Source of the DNA: Gibbula magus
Lineage: Eukaryota; Mollusca; Gastropoda; Trochida; Trochidae
DNA: 64,000 bases
NCBI GenBank assembly: GCA_936450465.1
Contig: OW388292.1
Coordinates: 7,583,756-7,647,755, forward strand
Direction of reading: 5' to 3'
Both the position numbers and the translations under genes were made by a program. Positions within the stretch are counted from its first letter, which is position 1; the number at the start of each line of letters is the position of its first letter. Positions 36,153-49,135 of this stretch are shown here, piece after piece. The notes under the pieces are model-generated. The model made no database searches and was not told the DNA's origin. It saw only the letters and a program-made list of their open reading frames with translations.

Positions 36153-39100
36153 GTAAACGTCATGAAAAACAGAAAGTTGGTGAAGCGGACAATTTAAATG
36201 TTGGACATGTAATCATATTGACTTTTGGAGATTATAGAATGGACTTGGGACAACGGACGCAATCGACGTGTGTTATACATCTAATGTTATTATCATTATT
36301 GCATTCATTGACTTAGCAATGGAATATAAGTATACGGTATAATTAAATGCTACATAGTAGAGCAGTACGTAATTCTGGCCACCATTAACATCACACTTCA
36401 GAATGAATTACGTCTTCTATTCAGTGGCTCATCAGGTCGTCACGTTTCTCGAATGAGACGAGTTAGGTTCCATTGATCGCAAGGACACCTCCAATACCTG
36501 TCTTTTCAGTTGTGCATGCTAAATCTTTCATTGGGATTTTAATATCCGATTGAACATGCACTATTATGTACACACATGATAGCTTCAATCACGAGTTTGT
36601 AGTTAAAGCGTTACGCTTTACTGATCGATACACAGACACCTCTAAACGTTCTGTATCCTCTTCAATGTGTCGGCACGACTACCGTTAAGTGGTTCTGTAT
36701 CCGCTTTCACGACATTGACTTCAATCGATGGCAATAAGAGCTTATCCAAACTTTGCCCCGTCTTTAGTGTGGAAGAGGGGCACGCTTTAGCCCAGTGACA
36801 CACATCCCCCTGGCGTGATTACTAACATAGATTAAAAACTGTGCCGCCCCACCAGAGGTCCATCTCTTGATTCACTCCTAGGTTGGGAGAAGCTCAGATG
36901 GTAGAGTGTCCACTCATCACCCGGAAGACCGGGGTTCGATTCCCGGTCCCGTCATACCAATAGACCTTTAAAGAAGGGAGTTCTTGCTGCCTTGCTTGAC
37001 ACTCAGCATTATAAGGACAGAACAACGCTTGAACTGGGGCTGCACAGTGGCTGTCGGGTGCGGAAAGCACAACGTGAATTTCCTATGTACTTTAAGGACA
37101 ATAAAGAGTTATTATTATTATTACTACAAGGGAGATATTTTGTTTGACTAACTCAGGAGATCGAGGACTCTGATAATCGACTCTGAAGTGGCGTGAGACG
37201 TTTTAGTATAGTGTAAACAGCTTGAATATCAATACATATAAGTAAATGAACAATCGACATATTTAATTCGACTGTTGCTATATTTCTTACCCGTTCTCTG
37301 CATAATCTTGTAATCAGGGCCTTGTATGAGCGATATGGAACTGCAATGTAAATGGTCTGGAACTATATTTGACTGTGAGTTTGAAAGTCAAAACTTGTTT
37401 AAAAAGACGGTCAATGGTTGGACTATTTACTTTTGCTCAAACTTAATCTAATTTTCCAACGATACTTCAAAGTGTTTAAGAAGGACTTAAACCCGATGGC
37501 ACGAGTCCACTTTCAATTGAATAGGAAAGACAGGTGTAGTGAAACAAACATTCATGGATTAAGTTGCATTGGTAGGGGTAGGGGTAATAATTAAGACTTT
37601 TCGTTTTGGGAGTGAACCCGCAAGATAATCCTTAGCAGAAAAGGCGTGAGTCTAGAAAGCAAGCAGACCAGGCTTGTATAATCCGCCATCAGTGTTAAGT
37701 AACGATCTTGGCCACCTGGGAGTGTTCAAGACACAAAACATATAACATTTGGCACATTGCCCTACATAAAGACAGCGCGGATTGATTAACGAATCAAAGA
37801 TGCTTGTTTGACATTTTCAAGACGAGATGAGGGATTAAAATACGATAGAATACCATAGATTTTAGATTACTGAGATCGGGCTCCAATTCTACTGAACTTC
37901 ACGGGTCGATGGTCAACGCTGGCACTGCTTGTAGTCCTGTCATAATCGCATATTAAAGTGATATCGACAACTTTATACAGCAATCAGAAATCGGTTATCT
38001 GATAAAACAGATATCAAGTTACTTGAATTCAATATTCAATCAAATATGACCGAATCACTGACTACTTTTGATGGCACCCTGTGTTAAGGAACAGGGCAGA
38101 CATAGCCTGCTCCACCGGTGGCATAGCTAAAGCAAGGTGTTGTCCTGATAAATATATATCAAGGGGGAATCTCATTTATGCAGACATAGCACAAGTTCGG
38201 GGAAGAATTGGAAGTAATTGCCGTCCTTAATTAACACTTATTTGTTTGTTATTTTTTGTCTCGTCTTTATTTGAATAGAATATATTAATTCCGCGCGTCT
38301 GTTTTTAATAACAAAAGTTAATTAACTATGGCAATGATCAAGAAAATGAGTTCTCACCCTGGAGGTTGTTTCAAGTGCGTAGTATTTAGGATTCAAACAT
38401 TGTTTTATCTTCATTGTACACTGTTCGTTGAATTTATAATTTTTAATAAACAATTGTTGCCAGAAAGTGCAACTTCCAGTTACGGAATTGAACAGTTTCT
38501 ATATTATCCTTTTAACAAGTGAAGAACACATTTTTAAAGGCCTTTAAAGTGCACGATTTTATAGAGAACATTTGGATTTATTAGGATATGTGAACTTAAG
38601 GTTCAAATTGATTCAATAAAAGACATTCACTTGTCTAATATTATCATGTATTATAAAACCCCGTGGCGGACAGTTCAAAGTGAAAACACGTGCGATAAAT
38701 GGAATTGAACTGGTTACAATCATAAGTTACGCGTTCGCTCCGTTTACTTAATTTACAAGTGGAGACATGGAGTCTTGCGGACTGCCATCTCTATTTAATA
38801 ATATTTCGTATGTAATATTAGTGAATTGTTTATATCGAAATTCATTTTAAACATTCATATTTTTGTATATTTAAGATTTATTATAAATACAATTCAAAAC
38901 ATGTTCTTCAGTGCTCTTCGAAGTCGATATTTGACCAATCGCTGTGTCTGTGCTGATTTCACAAGTTTAAAATCAACAGTGAATACAAATGCAACTTAAA
39001 ACATTTATCCACCGTTTCGATGTTTTTAGAATAGCGAAGAGATTGCATGTTTTTTGCCGTTTGCATTGACAATAGGCCTCTTGTTGTGTCTATACATTGA

Positions 39101-39892
39101 AGGGTCAAGGAGAGCTTTTCAAAAGAAGAAAATTAAAAAGGTTCGCTTGGACCTACCGCCATGAGAGCTAATGCAACGTTGCATTTACTCATTTGAACTT
39201 TCAAATTTGGTTCTATGATGTCAATGCGTATACTTTTGAATTTTTCCCACATTCAGTTGTGGCAATCTTCTTCTTCACTTTTCTAAATTAAAAAAAATCA
39301 AACTCAGAGCCGACTTAGATGAAATGCCATTCTACAATGTAATTTCAATTCAATAGCATGATAACAATAAACTGAAGTACAAAAGAAAAAAATACACCTC
39401 GATTGGTTTAATCATTTGTAAAATGTTCAGTTAAAATAAATAACTGTTCATCGACAAATAAGATATATTGTACATGTATAAGTTGTAGGAGTCATGTTGG
39501 TGTCATTTTTATTTCTAACTCCTGTCTACATTTAAAAAATATTTTAACTAAATATTAACAGACATCAACTAATTCATTCAATCTACTGCAGATGTTTTAT
39601 TGTGATTGACCATAATTATAATTTATGCATCATATTTCTTTTAGAATATTGAATTAATCGAAAGTCACACAATGTGTTTCTTTTGAACGTTAGTTCATAT
39701 GCCAAAAGTAGTTTCCATCCCACCACGTTCTGAATACCACTCAAATGCTTCGTTAACAAGCTTTACTTATCTCATGTCTATGCTGCTGTCGCTTGAACCA
39801 ACTGTTTAGTCCTTTCATATTTTTCAGTGTTTTTTGTTCACATTTGTTTGAAATATTGTCAGCATAAAAACGTTCAAATGTTTAATGTTCAG
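36153..39892. other. Intron 4, apart from its SINE
   Basis: Beyond the SINE at 36883-37127, this 3.7-kb AT-rich intron shows no exon, array or transposon that could be recognised. Confidence 0.5.
36883..37127 (+). mobile_element. tRNA-derived SINE
   Basis: A pol III A box AGCTCAGATGGTAGAG begins at 36891 and a B box GGTTCGATTCC lies at 36933-36943, the spacing of a tRNA head. A central block CTTGCTTGACACTCAGCATT (about 36991-37010) resembles conserved central domains of mollusc SINEs. The 3' end is a simple TTATTATTATTATTAC tail. The tRNA head cannot fold as a functional tRNA (T-stem mismatch, no matching acceptor stem). No clear target duplication was identified. Confidence 0.8.
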
Positions 39893-40037
39893 ATGCCGCT
39901 ATCCTTGGTTCCCCCTTACCGCCCAGTGGTTGACGGTCACTTCCTGCCGGACACACCAGAGAGACTAGCGGTCAAAGGTCCAGTAAACGCTAAGTACTTC
40001 CTCACAGGGGCCACTCAGGACGAGGGTGTGGTGGCAG
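39893..40037 (+). CDS. Esterase-like gene, exon 5 (residues 236-284): catalytic acid
   Basis: Encodes PPYRPVVDGHFLPDTPE then KYFLTGATQDEGVVA. VVDGxFLPDTPE is a strong family signature. TQDEG aligns with NKDEG of acetylcholinesterase, so Glu279 is the catalytic acid and lies 128 residues after Ser151. The acceptor is AATGTTCAG ending at 39892 and the donor is GTACGT at 40038. The length is 145 nt, phase 0 to 1. Confidence 0.93.
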
Positions 40038-40355
40038 GTACGTGTAGGAGTTTATTATTTTATCAATCTGATAGTGTGCCTTTGTTTTAGTTGGATTTGA
40101 GATTAGTTCCAAATGCTTTAATGTTTCATTGATATAATGATATGTTTCACTTTCATGAGCAACACTGAAACATATGAAGAGAATAAATCGTGATCATGCT
40201 CTAACTTCCTCTTAAACTGTAACGTCTGATTTAGTTCCTCTTTAACTTTTATCTATTGTCTAAGTGACAATTAATAGTTTCTATTAAGGTTCTTCAGTAT
40301 TAGTTAAATTTTGTAATAAACATAAGAAGTACCTTTTGGAATTATCGTATTTTAG

Positions 40356-40463
40356 CAGTCCCGTTTCTGGAAGAACACGGATCCGGAAAGACGGGATCTC
40401 AGAAACTGTTGGCGGTCATGAAATGTTTCAGGGGCAATCTGCCGGAAGTGGAAGGCATTGTTG
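40356..40463 (+). CDS. Esterase-like gene, exon 6 (residues 284-319)
   Basis: Encodes VPFLEEHGSGKTGSQKLLAV and the following MKCFRGNLPEVEGIV, a poorly conserved helical region of the fold. It is recognised by reading-frame continuity, a TTTTAG acceptor ending at 40355 and a GTAAGC donor at 40464. A second in-phase acceptor three bases downstream (CAG ending at 40358) would shift the junction and remove one residue. The phase is 1 to 1, matching both neighbours. Sequence similarity alone would not have identified this exon, so confidence is lower. Confidence 0.8.
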
Positions 40464-40788
40464 GTAAGCAAATGAATTATGGTATTACAAATTGCCATGT
40501 TTGAAATTGATATCACAAAATCCTAATGCTAAATTAGTTTGTTTTGTACCAGAGGCATCAAGTCACAATGATGCATTTGTCTTTTTTTACTTCATGTACG
40601 CTAACATTTAGACTCTGAAATGAATATTTTGTAAAATATCAAAATTTGAATAACAATTAAAATATAATAAAAAGGAACCTCTGAGATGTGTCTCATTAAA
40701 CTGAGCTCTGTAGTCTTGTTGAAGACCAGCCTAGGCTCTTTAAAAATTAAGGGGTCTAGGTGACAGACTTGTGAGATCAACATTGACT

Positions 40789-41540
40789 GATTAGCTATAT
40801 CGGTCCCTTGTCTACAGACTTGTCCAGGGTGCTGCTTCTCTCCGATTAGCTATATCGGTCCCCTGTCTACAGTCTGGTCCAGGGTGCCGCTTCTCTCCGA
40901 TTAGCTATATCGGTCCCCTGTCTACAGATTGGTCCAGGGTGCTGCTTCTCTCCAAATAGCTATATCGGTCCCGTCTACAGACTGGTCCAGGGTGCTGCTT
41001 CTCTCCGATTAGCTATATCGGTCCCGTCTACAGACTGGTCAAGGGTGCCGCTTCCCTCCGATTAGCTATGTCGGTCTCTTGTCTACAGACTGGTCCAGGG
41101 TGCCGCTTCTCTCCGATTAGCTATATCGGTCCCTTGTCTACAGACTTGTCCAGGGTGCCGCTTCCCTCAGATTAGCTCTATCGGTCCCCTGTCTACAGAC
41201 TGGTCCAGGGTGCCGCTTCTCTCCGATTAGCTATATCGGTCCCTTGTCTACAGACTTGTCCAGGGTGCCGCTTCTCTCCGATTAGCTATATCGGTCCCCT
41301 GTCTACAGACTGGTCCAGGGTGCCGCTTCCCCCGATTAGCTATATCGGTCCCGTCTACAGACTGGTCCAGGGTGCCGCTTCCCCCGATTAGCTATATCGG
41401 TCCCGTCTACAGACTGGTCCAGGGTGCCGCTTCTCTCCGATTAGCTCTATCGGTTTCCTGTCTACAGACTGGTCCAGTGTGCCGCTTCCCTCCGATTAGC
41501 TCTATCGGTCCCCGTTCGATCTCCCCCAGGGTGATCGATT
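40789..41540. repeat. Minisatellite in intron 6, 55-bp units, about 14 copies
   Basis: Units contain GATTAGCTATATCGGTCCCC, TGTCTACAGACTGGTCCAGG and GTGCCGCTTCTCTCC, spaced 55 bp at the start (40789 and 40844). Shorter units lack a CCCTG or TCT piece. CTACAG and GGTCCAGG recur in nearly every copy. It is GC-richer than the surrounding intron. Confidence 0.96.
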
Positions 41541-42534
41541 AGCTTGAAGAAATCAATCAACTTTCATTTCTATCAGTGTCTTGATCTGGCCAGAGCTTAA
41601 GACTATGTGAGGAATAAAGGGCGGGAAAGTGTATATGTCGGAAGTTAGTTGTTACGCACATTGACGGCTAAAAGAGAAATTATTGTGGAAAAAAACCACA
41701 CACAATAGGAACACGCTAGGGGGGCTTACCTCATCATAAGGAAACGAGAAGGTGGCAACATCGGCCATCCATAGGATCCAGCTTTATGTTCTTCTGGGAA
41801 CTTGGCATGGGGTCTTCTGCGCCCCAGTCTTCAGCAACGTAAAGCAATAATGTCCTGTAATGGTTTTATTGACCACCAGATAATGAGGGCTCATCAATAG
41901 GTGAATGAGTGTAACGCTCTACCTAACTGCTATTCACCATAAGAAAATCTAAACGTATTTGTTGGAAGAAAGTTTATGTTTATAAGCAGTTTATGTTTGT
42001 TGTTTTATTAATATAAGAAACACATGAATCGTGACTGCCAATGATTTAAAACGTGTCAGTGGTATATTGACTTCATTTGCCAAATGTTATTTCAATATAA
42101 TGTCTGAAACTGATGACGAGAATAGCTCCAGGCACTACGCAAGAAAATTGGTCGGAATTCAAAATTGTCAATCTAATAATCCTCTATTCAAAATGTTAAA
42201 ACTGTTAGACTGATAACACGGTGAATTACAGCTGAGCTATACCAGGACAGAATGCTCTCCAGCTCGTGTGTACCACAGCGTATTCACACTCAAACTAACA
42301 TCTAGCCACGTTGTGCGAAATTCAGTCTCTTTTGCTTTGACATCATGATTTTGTTGAAGTAGAAGGTAATTTCAGTATATATTTATTTACATAAAGGAAA
42401 ATGGAAATCCAATAATCAGCTCCTTTGGGAGAACTCCACCCGTTTGCCTAGTTAACATTCTCAATACCACTGACTGTCTCCTCACATGCACATACACGTG
42501 TATAGTCGATACGGGAATGTTTCTCTTATTGCAG
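41541..42534. other. Intron 6, distal part
   Basis: No element or exon was recognised. The 60-codon frame at 42031-42213 is unsupported. Confidence 0.4.
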
Positions 42535-42605
42535 ACTCCGTGATGAACCAGTACAACCAGTGGTCCCGGGAGGGCGAGGATTACATCAGACAGAGTTTCG
42601 CAGAG
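42535..42605 (+). CDS. Esterase-like gene, exon 7 (residues 320-343)
   Basis: A short exon encoding DSVMNQYNQWSREGEDYIRQ and SFAE. The YNQWSRE segment corresponds to the YTDW region of acetylcholinesterase just before the VGDxxxxxP motif. The acceptor is TTATTGCAG ending at 42534 and the donor is GTGAGA at 42606. The length is 71 nt, phase 1 to 0. It lies between a 55-bp minisatellite intron and a 6.3-kb intron carrying a segmental duplication. Confidence 0.88.
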
Positions 42606-43053
42606 GTGAGATGTCAAATATTAAGAGAACCATAATCTTATATTTTTACTATTTTCATATTTTAGTTACTCGTAACAGAGACTTCCGTCGTATAAACACG
42701 AGATAGGGAATCCTTAGCTTCTTGGTTTCTCGACTATATGCAGAGGTTGAGAGGAGAACTGCGTCGCCGTCGGTTGTTGCTCGAAGAAATTTACCACTTT
42801 TATTATATTTTATGAACGATTCCTTCAGTGTCAATTGACGTAGTCTTATCATTCCCTTTTGAGTATTCCTCTGCGTTTCGTTATCTTTACAGTGATACCA
42901 TTCAAACCACATTAGTGATATCGATGTTGAATGAAGTAGTCGTAAAATTTTAACAATCTTCATCCTTTGGAAATAAGTTTATAAGGCTCGTAAAAGTGTT
43001 AGACTAAAATATGATTATATGAAAGAAATTCCAGAGTGTGGATTGCATACTAT

Positions 43054-46000
43054 TTAACTCTGAACTTTGGGTTAAATAATAAAATTAATAGAAAAAGTAC
43101 ATTGCATGAGAACTGTATCTGAGATTTCGGCACAACTAGATCTATGAAAGTTCTAGCTGCTTCTTAGCTCAGAATGAATCTGCCCAATCACTTGGCAAGT
43201 CAGAGACAAAAGTCCAGACATGTGGCAGTGTGAAAGGGGGATTGCTTTGATCGGTGTTGACCGGAAATTTTGGAAAGGATACAATGAATTGAAATGACTT
43301 CAGTGAAAATTACCTCATTTGCATAATATTTTAACTTTCAAAATATTGACCAATTTCATTGTTGAAGTACAACTTTATTGAAACTATATCAACATATTAA
43401 ATAAAGGCTTATTTATGGTTTAAAGGAGCCTATTCTTTAGAAGTACAGTTTTGATCAATTGCCAAAAATATTAATTTCAAGTGGTGCTTAAAATGACAAA
43501 AGAAAACGACTTCAATTATTGTTACTATAATAACTGATTTTGTCAAATTAATAAAAAGGTTTAATATACTTGTTGAAGGAAATACTGTTAAAAAGTAGGA
43601 TATATATAAACCCAAATTTTAAGAAATCACTCAATTTAGTATTAGGTTTTAGAAAAATGTGTCCTAATTCTAATTAGCTATAAAAGAAGCAAGTCACCAG
43701 ATAATTTTTCAACAATTGGTACCCCTTGTAGAACCGTACGGGTGTGTTGACATAAAAACAATTAAAAAAATTCAAGGCAATATGTAATAATTTACACTTA
43801 ATTTCAATTTCAGAAATATGACAATTTATTTTTAAAATATTTGTTCATCAATCATAAAGAGAATTTTTAAAATCAAAATGTTTTTAAGAAATGACATATA
43901 TTATAGTTAATGAGCTCTACTTTAAAATTCAAAAATAAACGTCTATGTTTCCCGAGGGTACCCGAGATATCATTAATCAAACACAGCATGCTCATCTAAT
44001 TCCATATACAGGGGAGATATACCATTTATTGGCAAAACCATTTCTTTTAACCTTATTCACTTTAATGATATAATAGTGAAAAATAAAATTGTTATCTTAA
44101 AAGAAAGAATAATGCGCACACTTATAATGGCATGATTTAAATAATTGGCGTATTTCTATAGATATCTAAGGAATCATTTGAATCTGAACTAGCCTACATG
44201 ACACTGTAATATTGATCATGGACACAAGCCTACGTGACAATGTACATCTAAGACTGGCAACTGAGGAAGTACAGAACCAAAGATACCCTGCCTCTTGAAA
44301 CAATATTAATCTGACAGTCTTTTGGATATTTTCACTCTACTTTTCAGTGTGTAGATTGAAAACAATGGACCAGTATTCTTCTTAATGATAAATACTTAAT
44401 AGCTTCTAATCAATATGTGTACATCAAGCCTATCTACTGTAATAACAACTCAAAATCTTCTCATCCTCCTCTATTGTATAAACACGACATGTATATAAAC
44501 CCAGGGACTTTGTTCAACTGCATCATCAGCTTGACAACGACATAAGTATCCATGTCGAAACGTCGCCTCCACAGAATAAAGAAGTTGTGTATCCATAAAA
44601 AAAATTCTTCATTCTTCATCACCTCAACTTCTAGAATGCCCATCAAAGATGATAAATACTGACAAGAGGTACAGAACATTTTGAAAATGTTTTCAACATC
44701 TGCTCTCTGTGGACAAACTACGATTCTGTAAGACCGTGTTTTAATTAATTAATGTAAACTTTTGATAGTTTTGTCTAAACACGATTGTTAGAAACATCTG
44801 TCCAGATAGTTAGGTTATTATTTAACTCTGGAACTTGATAAATAAAGACAAATTAAGAGAAAAGAAACATTGCATGAGAACTGTATCTGAGATTTCGGCA
44901 CAACTAGATCTATGAAAGTTCTAGCTGCTTCTTAGCTCAGAATGAATCTGCCCAATCACTTGGCAAGTCAGAGACACGAGTCTAGACATGTGGCAGTGTG
45001 AAAGGGGGATTGCTTTGATCAACTTATATTGTGTACACTTGGAGTGGATATTATGAATTGAAATTACTTCCGTGAAAATGACCTCATTTGCATAATATTT
45101 GATCTTTGGAAATACTGACCAATTTCAATTTTGAAATACAACTATTTTGAAACATATCATCGTGTTCAATTAATGTTTATTTATAGTTTAAAGGATCTTA
45201 TTCTATAGAAATGCAGTTTTGATCTATTGTCAAAATATTAATTTTGTGTTGGGCTAAAATAAAATGATTAAAGAAAAAAACTTCAGTTTTTGTGTTCTGT
45301 GATGACTGACTCCATCAAATTAAATATAAGTTATACTTCTTGTTAAAGGAAACATTGTTAAACATTGTTAATTCGAAGGTCAAAGGATAACATTTGGATA
45401 TTTTCACACACTATTGTTCAGTGTGTAGATTAAAGACAAAGGATCGGCATGCCTCTTCATGAGAACTGAATTACTGACAAGAGGTATACAACATTTGAAA
45501 TATTTTCTCATTTGGAAACGTAATATTGCAAATCCATTCCCCCAAAGCTACTCGCTGTAAACAGACTACGATGCTGAAAGACTGTTTTAATTGATCAGTT
45601 TACAATATAATTGGTTTTAATCGTTGTGTCTAAAGACGATATGGAAAAAAAATACAAGTCCAAATCTCGATGTTGAAAGAAGTAGTCGTAAAATTCTTAC
45701 AACCTGCATACTTTGGAAAGAAATATTATAAGCTCGTGATCGTTTTGGTCTGTTATATAGATGAAAGAAAAACTTGTACAGGGAGTCCGATTGGATACTG
45801 TATAACTCTGATTTGGGTTAAGTAAAACTAAGAGAAAAAACAGCTTTATACGAGAACTGTATCTGAGATTTCGGCACAACTAGATCTATGAAAGTTCTAG
45901 CTGCTTCTTAGCTCAGAGTGAATCTGCCCAATCACTTGGCAAGTCAGAGACACGAGTCTAGACATGTGGCAGTGTGAAAGGGGGATTGCTTTGATCGGCG

Positions 46001-47800
46001 GTAAACGGAAATTTTGGAAAGGATACAATGAATTGAAATGACTTCAGTGAAAATTACCTCATTTGCATAATATTTAACTTTCAAAATATTGACCAATTTC
46101 CATGTTGAAGTACAACTATATTGAAACTATATCAACATATTAGGTAAAGGCTTATTTATGGTTTAAAGGAGCCTATTCTTTAGAAGTAAAGTTTTGATCT
46201 ATTGCCAAAGATATTAATTTCATGTGATGCTTAAAATGACAAAAGAAAACGACTTCAATTATTGTTACTATAATAACTGATTTTGTCAAATTAATAAAAA
46301 GGTTTAATATACTTGTTGAAGGAAATACTGTTAAAAAGTAGGATATATATATATACCCAAATTTTAAGAAATCACTCAATTTAGTATTAGGTTTTAGAAG
46401 AATGTGTCCTCATTCTAATTAGCTATAAAAGAAGCAAGTCACCAGATAATTTTTCAACAATTGGTACCCCTTGTAGAACCGTACTGGTGTGTTGACATAA
46501 AAACAATTAAAAAATTTCAAGGCAATATGTAATAATTTACACTTAATTTCAATTTCAGAAATATGACAATTTATTTTTAAAATATTTGTTCATCAATCAT
46601 AAAGAGAATTTTTAAAATCAAAATGTTTTTAAGAAATGACATATATTATAGTAAATGAGCTCTACTTTAAAATTCAAAAATAAACGTCTATGTTTCCCGA
46701 GGGTACCCGAGATATCATTAATCAAACACAGCATGCTCATCTAATTCCATATACAGGGGAGATATACCATTTATTGGCAAAACCATTTCTTTTAACCTTA
46801 TTCACTTTAATGATATAATAGAGAAAAATAAAATTGTTATCTTAAAAGAAAGAATAATGCGCACACTTATAATGGCATGATTTAAATAATTGGCGTATTT
46901 CTATAGATATCTAAGGAATCATTTGAATCTGAACTAGCCTACATGACACTGTAATATTGATCATGGACACAAGCCTACGTGACAATGTACATCTAAGACT
47001 GGCAACTGAGGAAGTACAGAACCAAAGATACCCTGCCTCTTGAAACAATATTAATCTGACAGTCTTTTGGATAGTTTCACTCTACTTTTCAGTGTGTAGA
47101 TTGAAAACAAAGGACCAGTTTTCTTCTTAATGATAAATACTGACGAGAGGTTCACGTCATTTTGAAAATATTTTCAACATCTGCTCTCTGTGGACAAACT
47201 ACGATTCTGAAAGACCCTGTTTTAATTAATTAATGTAAACTTTTGATAAACTGGTAAACTGTTTGTCTAAACACGATTTTTAGAAACATCTGTCCAGATA
47301 GTTAGGTTAATATTTAACTCTGGAACTTGATAAATAAAGACAAATTAAGAGAAAAGGAACATTGCATGAGAGCTGTATCTGAGATTTCGGCACAACTAGA
47401 TCTATGAAAGTTCTAGCTGCTTCTTAGCTCAGAATGAATCTGCCCAATCACTTGGCAAGTCAGAGACACGAGTCTAGACATGTGGCAGTGTGAAAGGGGG
47501 ATTGCTTTGATCAATGTTTACCGGAAATTTTCGAAAGGATACAATGAATTGAAATGACTTCAATGAAAATTACCTCATTTGCATAATATTTTAACTTTCA
47601 AAATATTTACCAATTTCAATGTTATAATACAACTTTATTGAAACTATATCAACATATTTAATAAAGGCTTATTTATGGTTTAAAGGAGCCTATTATATAC
47701 AAGTATAGTTTTGATCTATTCCCATTATATTAATTTCAAGTGGTGCTGAAAATGACCAAAAAAACGACTTGATGTATTGCCAAAAATATGAATTTTATGT
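43054..47800. repeat. Nested segmental duplication in intron 7 (four copies of a conserved core)
   Basis: A core of about 140 bp beginning near ACTGTATCTGAGATTTCGGC recurs at about 43108, 44876, 45852 and 47368. Copies 1 and 3 continue as near-identical sequence for over 1 kb (compare 43263-44370 with about 46008-47130). Copies 2 and 4 share a different leader (AACTTGATAAATAAAGACAA). The order is therefore (A-B)(A'-B'), a two-unit block duplicated in tandem. Copy 4 is truncated near 47800. Confidence 0.93.
44385..44660. mobile_element. 252-bp retroelement-like insertion with 12-bp target duplication
   Basis: ATGATAAATACT occurs at 44385-44396 and 44649-44660 and brackets 252 bp that is absent from the sister copy, where a single ATGATAAATACT lies at about 47130-47141. 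This shows insertion directly. The insert contains a CATGTCGAAACGTCGCC motif followed by AATAAAGAAGTTG, a pattern common near ends of LINE or Penelope-like elements, and an A run. The element type is inference. Confidence 0.8.
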
Positions 47801-48904
47801 GGTGCTAATATAATAGAAAACAGGAACTGAAAGAGTATGCAAACTAACTTTTCAGAACTTTTATATATCATTGCTTGATTAAAGACGCACATACCTTAAC
47901 CATTTGGAATTATATCTTGATGCTATGGTAACACTGTGACCCCCTGATGATAGCTTCAGAACCATGTCCTAATTTTAATTATAAGGATTTCCCTCGTGAT
48001 TATATTGTTATATTTAATGTGTCTATTAACTTTATACATCTACGCAACTTTAAATATATTGTGATGGTAATTGTTATGGATTTACAATGAAAATTAGATG
48101 GAAGCTAGCTAATAATTAAAGAAAATCCTCTGCTCATTCTCCCCAACAAGATCTATATAAGTTCTAGTTAGTATATCTTAGTTCCTAAGAACACGCGCAT
48201 TCCTAAGCTGGTCAAAAACGTAAGTAAATTAAGTAAGTAATTACGTCACACAGTATAACATATTTTTCAATATTGATGTAGAATTTTATATACTAAGGGA
48301 CACAAGAAATTACGGTACACACAAGATGTTAAATCAACGAGTGCTGATCACGACATATTTACACCGTGCCCCTTTACTTATCGCCGTGTTCGAATACCCG
48401 TAACCAGACAAGATAGGAGAGTGAAATATGGCTTTCTGACTTGTTTTAAGACGTGTTTTTGCATCCACGCGTCATCAATTTTAAGTCCAAGAAGGTTCAT
48501 TATGCCGACATCATCTTGTACTAATTATAACATGAGTATAAAATTTAATAAATGTTCACCTTAGATACCAAACATTATTTAAAATAAACAACCTCTGAAA
48601 TAGCAATTTCAGCACCCTATGTGTGTTTGAACAGCTTTAAAATATTAAGTGTCATATACTCTCATGAATGAAATTGTGTACATCCCTCATATATTCAAAA
48701 TTAACTTTATCCGGCAGAAATATTTTGTGTTTGACTTTGTTGAAAAGAAGGTAATAGTTTCTTTGAAGTTGTAATTAAGTGGACATAGCTGAGAAATAAT
48801 TGTAAACGTGTGTAGATACCAGAAATCGCTTAACATCGAGACACTTAAAGTGTTTAACCAACGGAAAAGGTTAAGTTACATGTACATGTGTTTTATTTTT
48901 TCAG
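47801..48904. other. Intron 7, distal part
   Basis: AT-rich sequence after the segmental duplication. No exon or element was recognised before the exon 8 acceptor. Confidence 0.45.
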
Positions 48905-49025
48905 ATTGTGGGTGACTACTTCATCGTGGCCCCGACTCACAAGGGGGCCAGTCTGCTGTCCAAACACAACCTCACCGTCTTCGTCTACAACTACGAGTAC
49001 AAATCCAAGTTCGACAAGTGGCAAG
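48905..49025 (+). CDS. Esterase-like gene, exon 8 (residues 344-384)
   Basis: Encodes IVGDYFIVAPTHKGASLLSK, HNLTVFVYNYEYKSKFDKWQ and the first base of residue 384. VGDYFIVAP aligns with VGDHNVICP of cholinesterases, and VFVYNYEYKS with the YLYFFNHR strand. HNLT is a possible N-glycosylation site. The acceptor is TTTTTTCAG ending at 48904 and the donor is GTATTT at 49026. The length is 121 nt, phase 0 to 1. Confidence 0.94.
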
Positions 49026-49135
49026 GTATTTATAATAACAACCTTTTCTGAATTATAATTGATTTATTTGAAATTTTCTATTAAATTCTATTAAAGTCTT
49101 CAAGTAGATAGGTAGATAAGTTCATAACTTCAAGC

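Noticed and set aside
36888..36958. tRNA gene
   Set aside because: A and B boxes are present, but the T-stem has a mismatch and no matching acceptor stem was found. Downstream sequence shows it is a SINE head.
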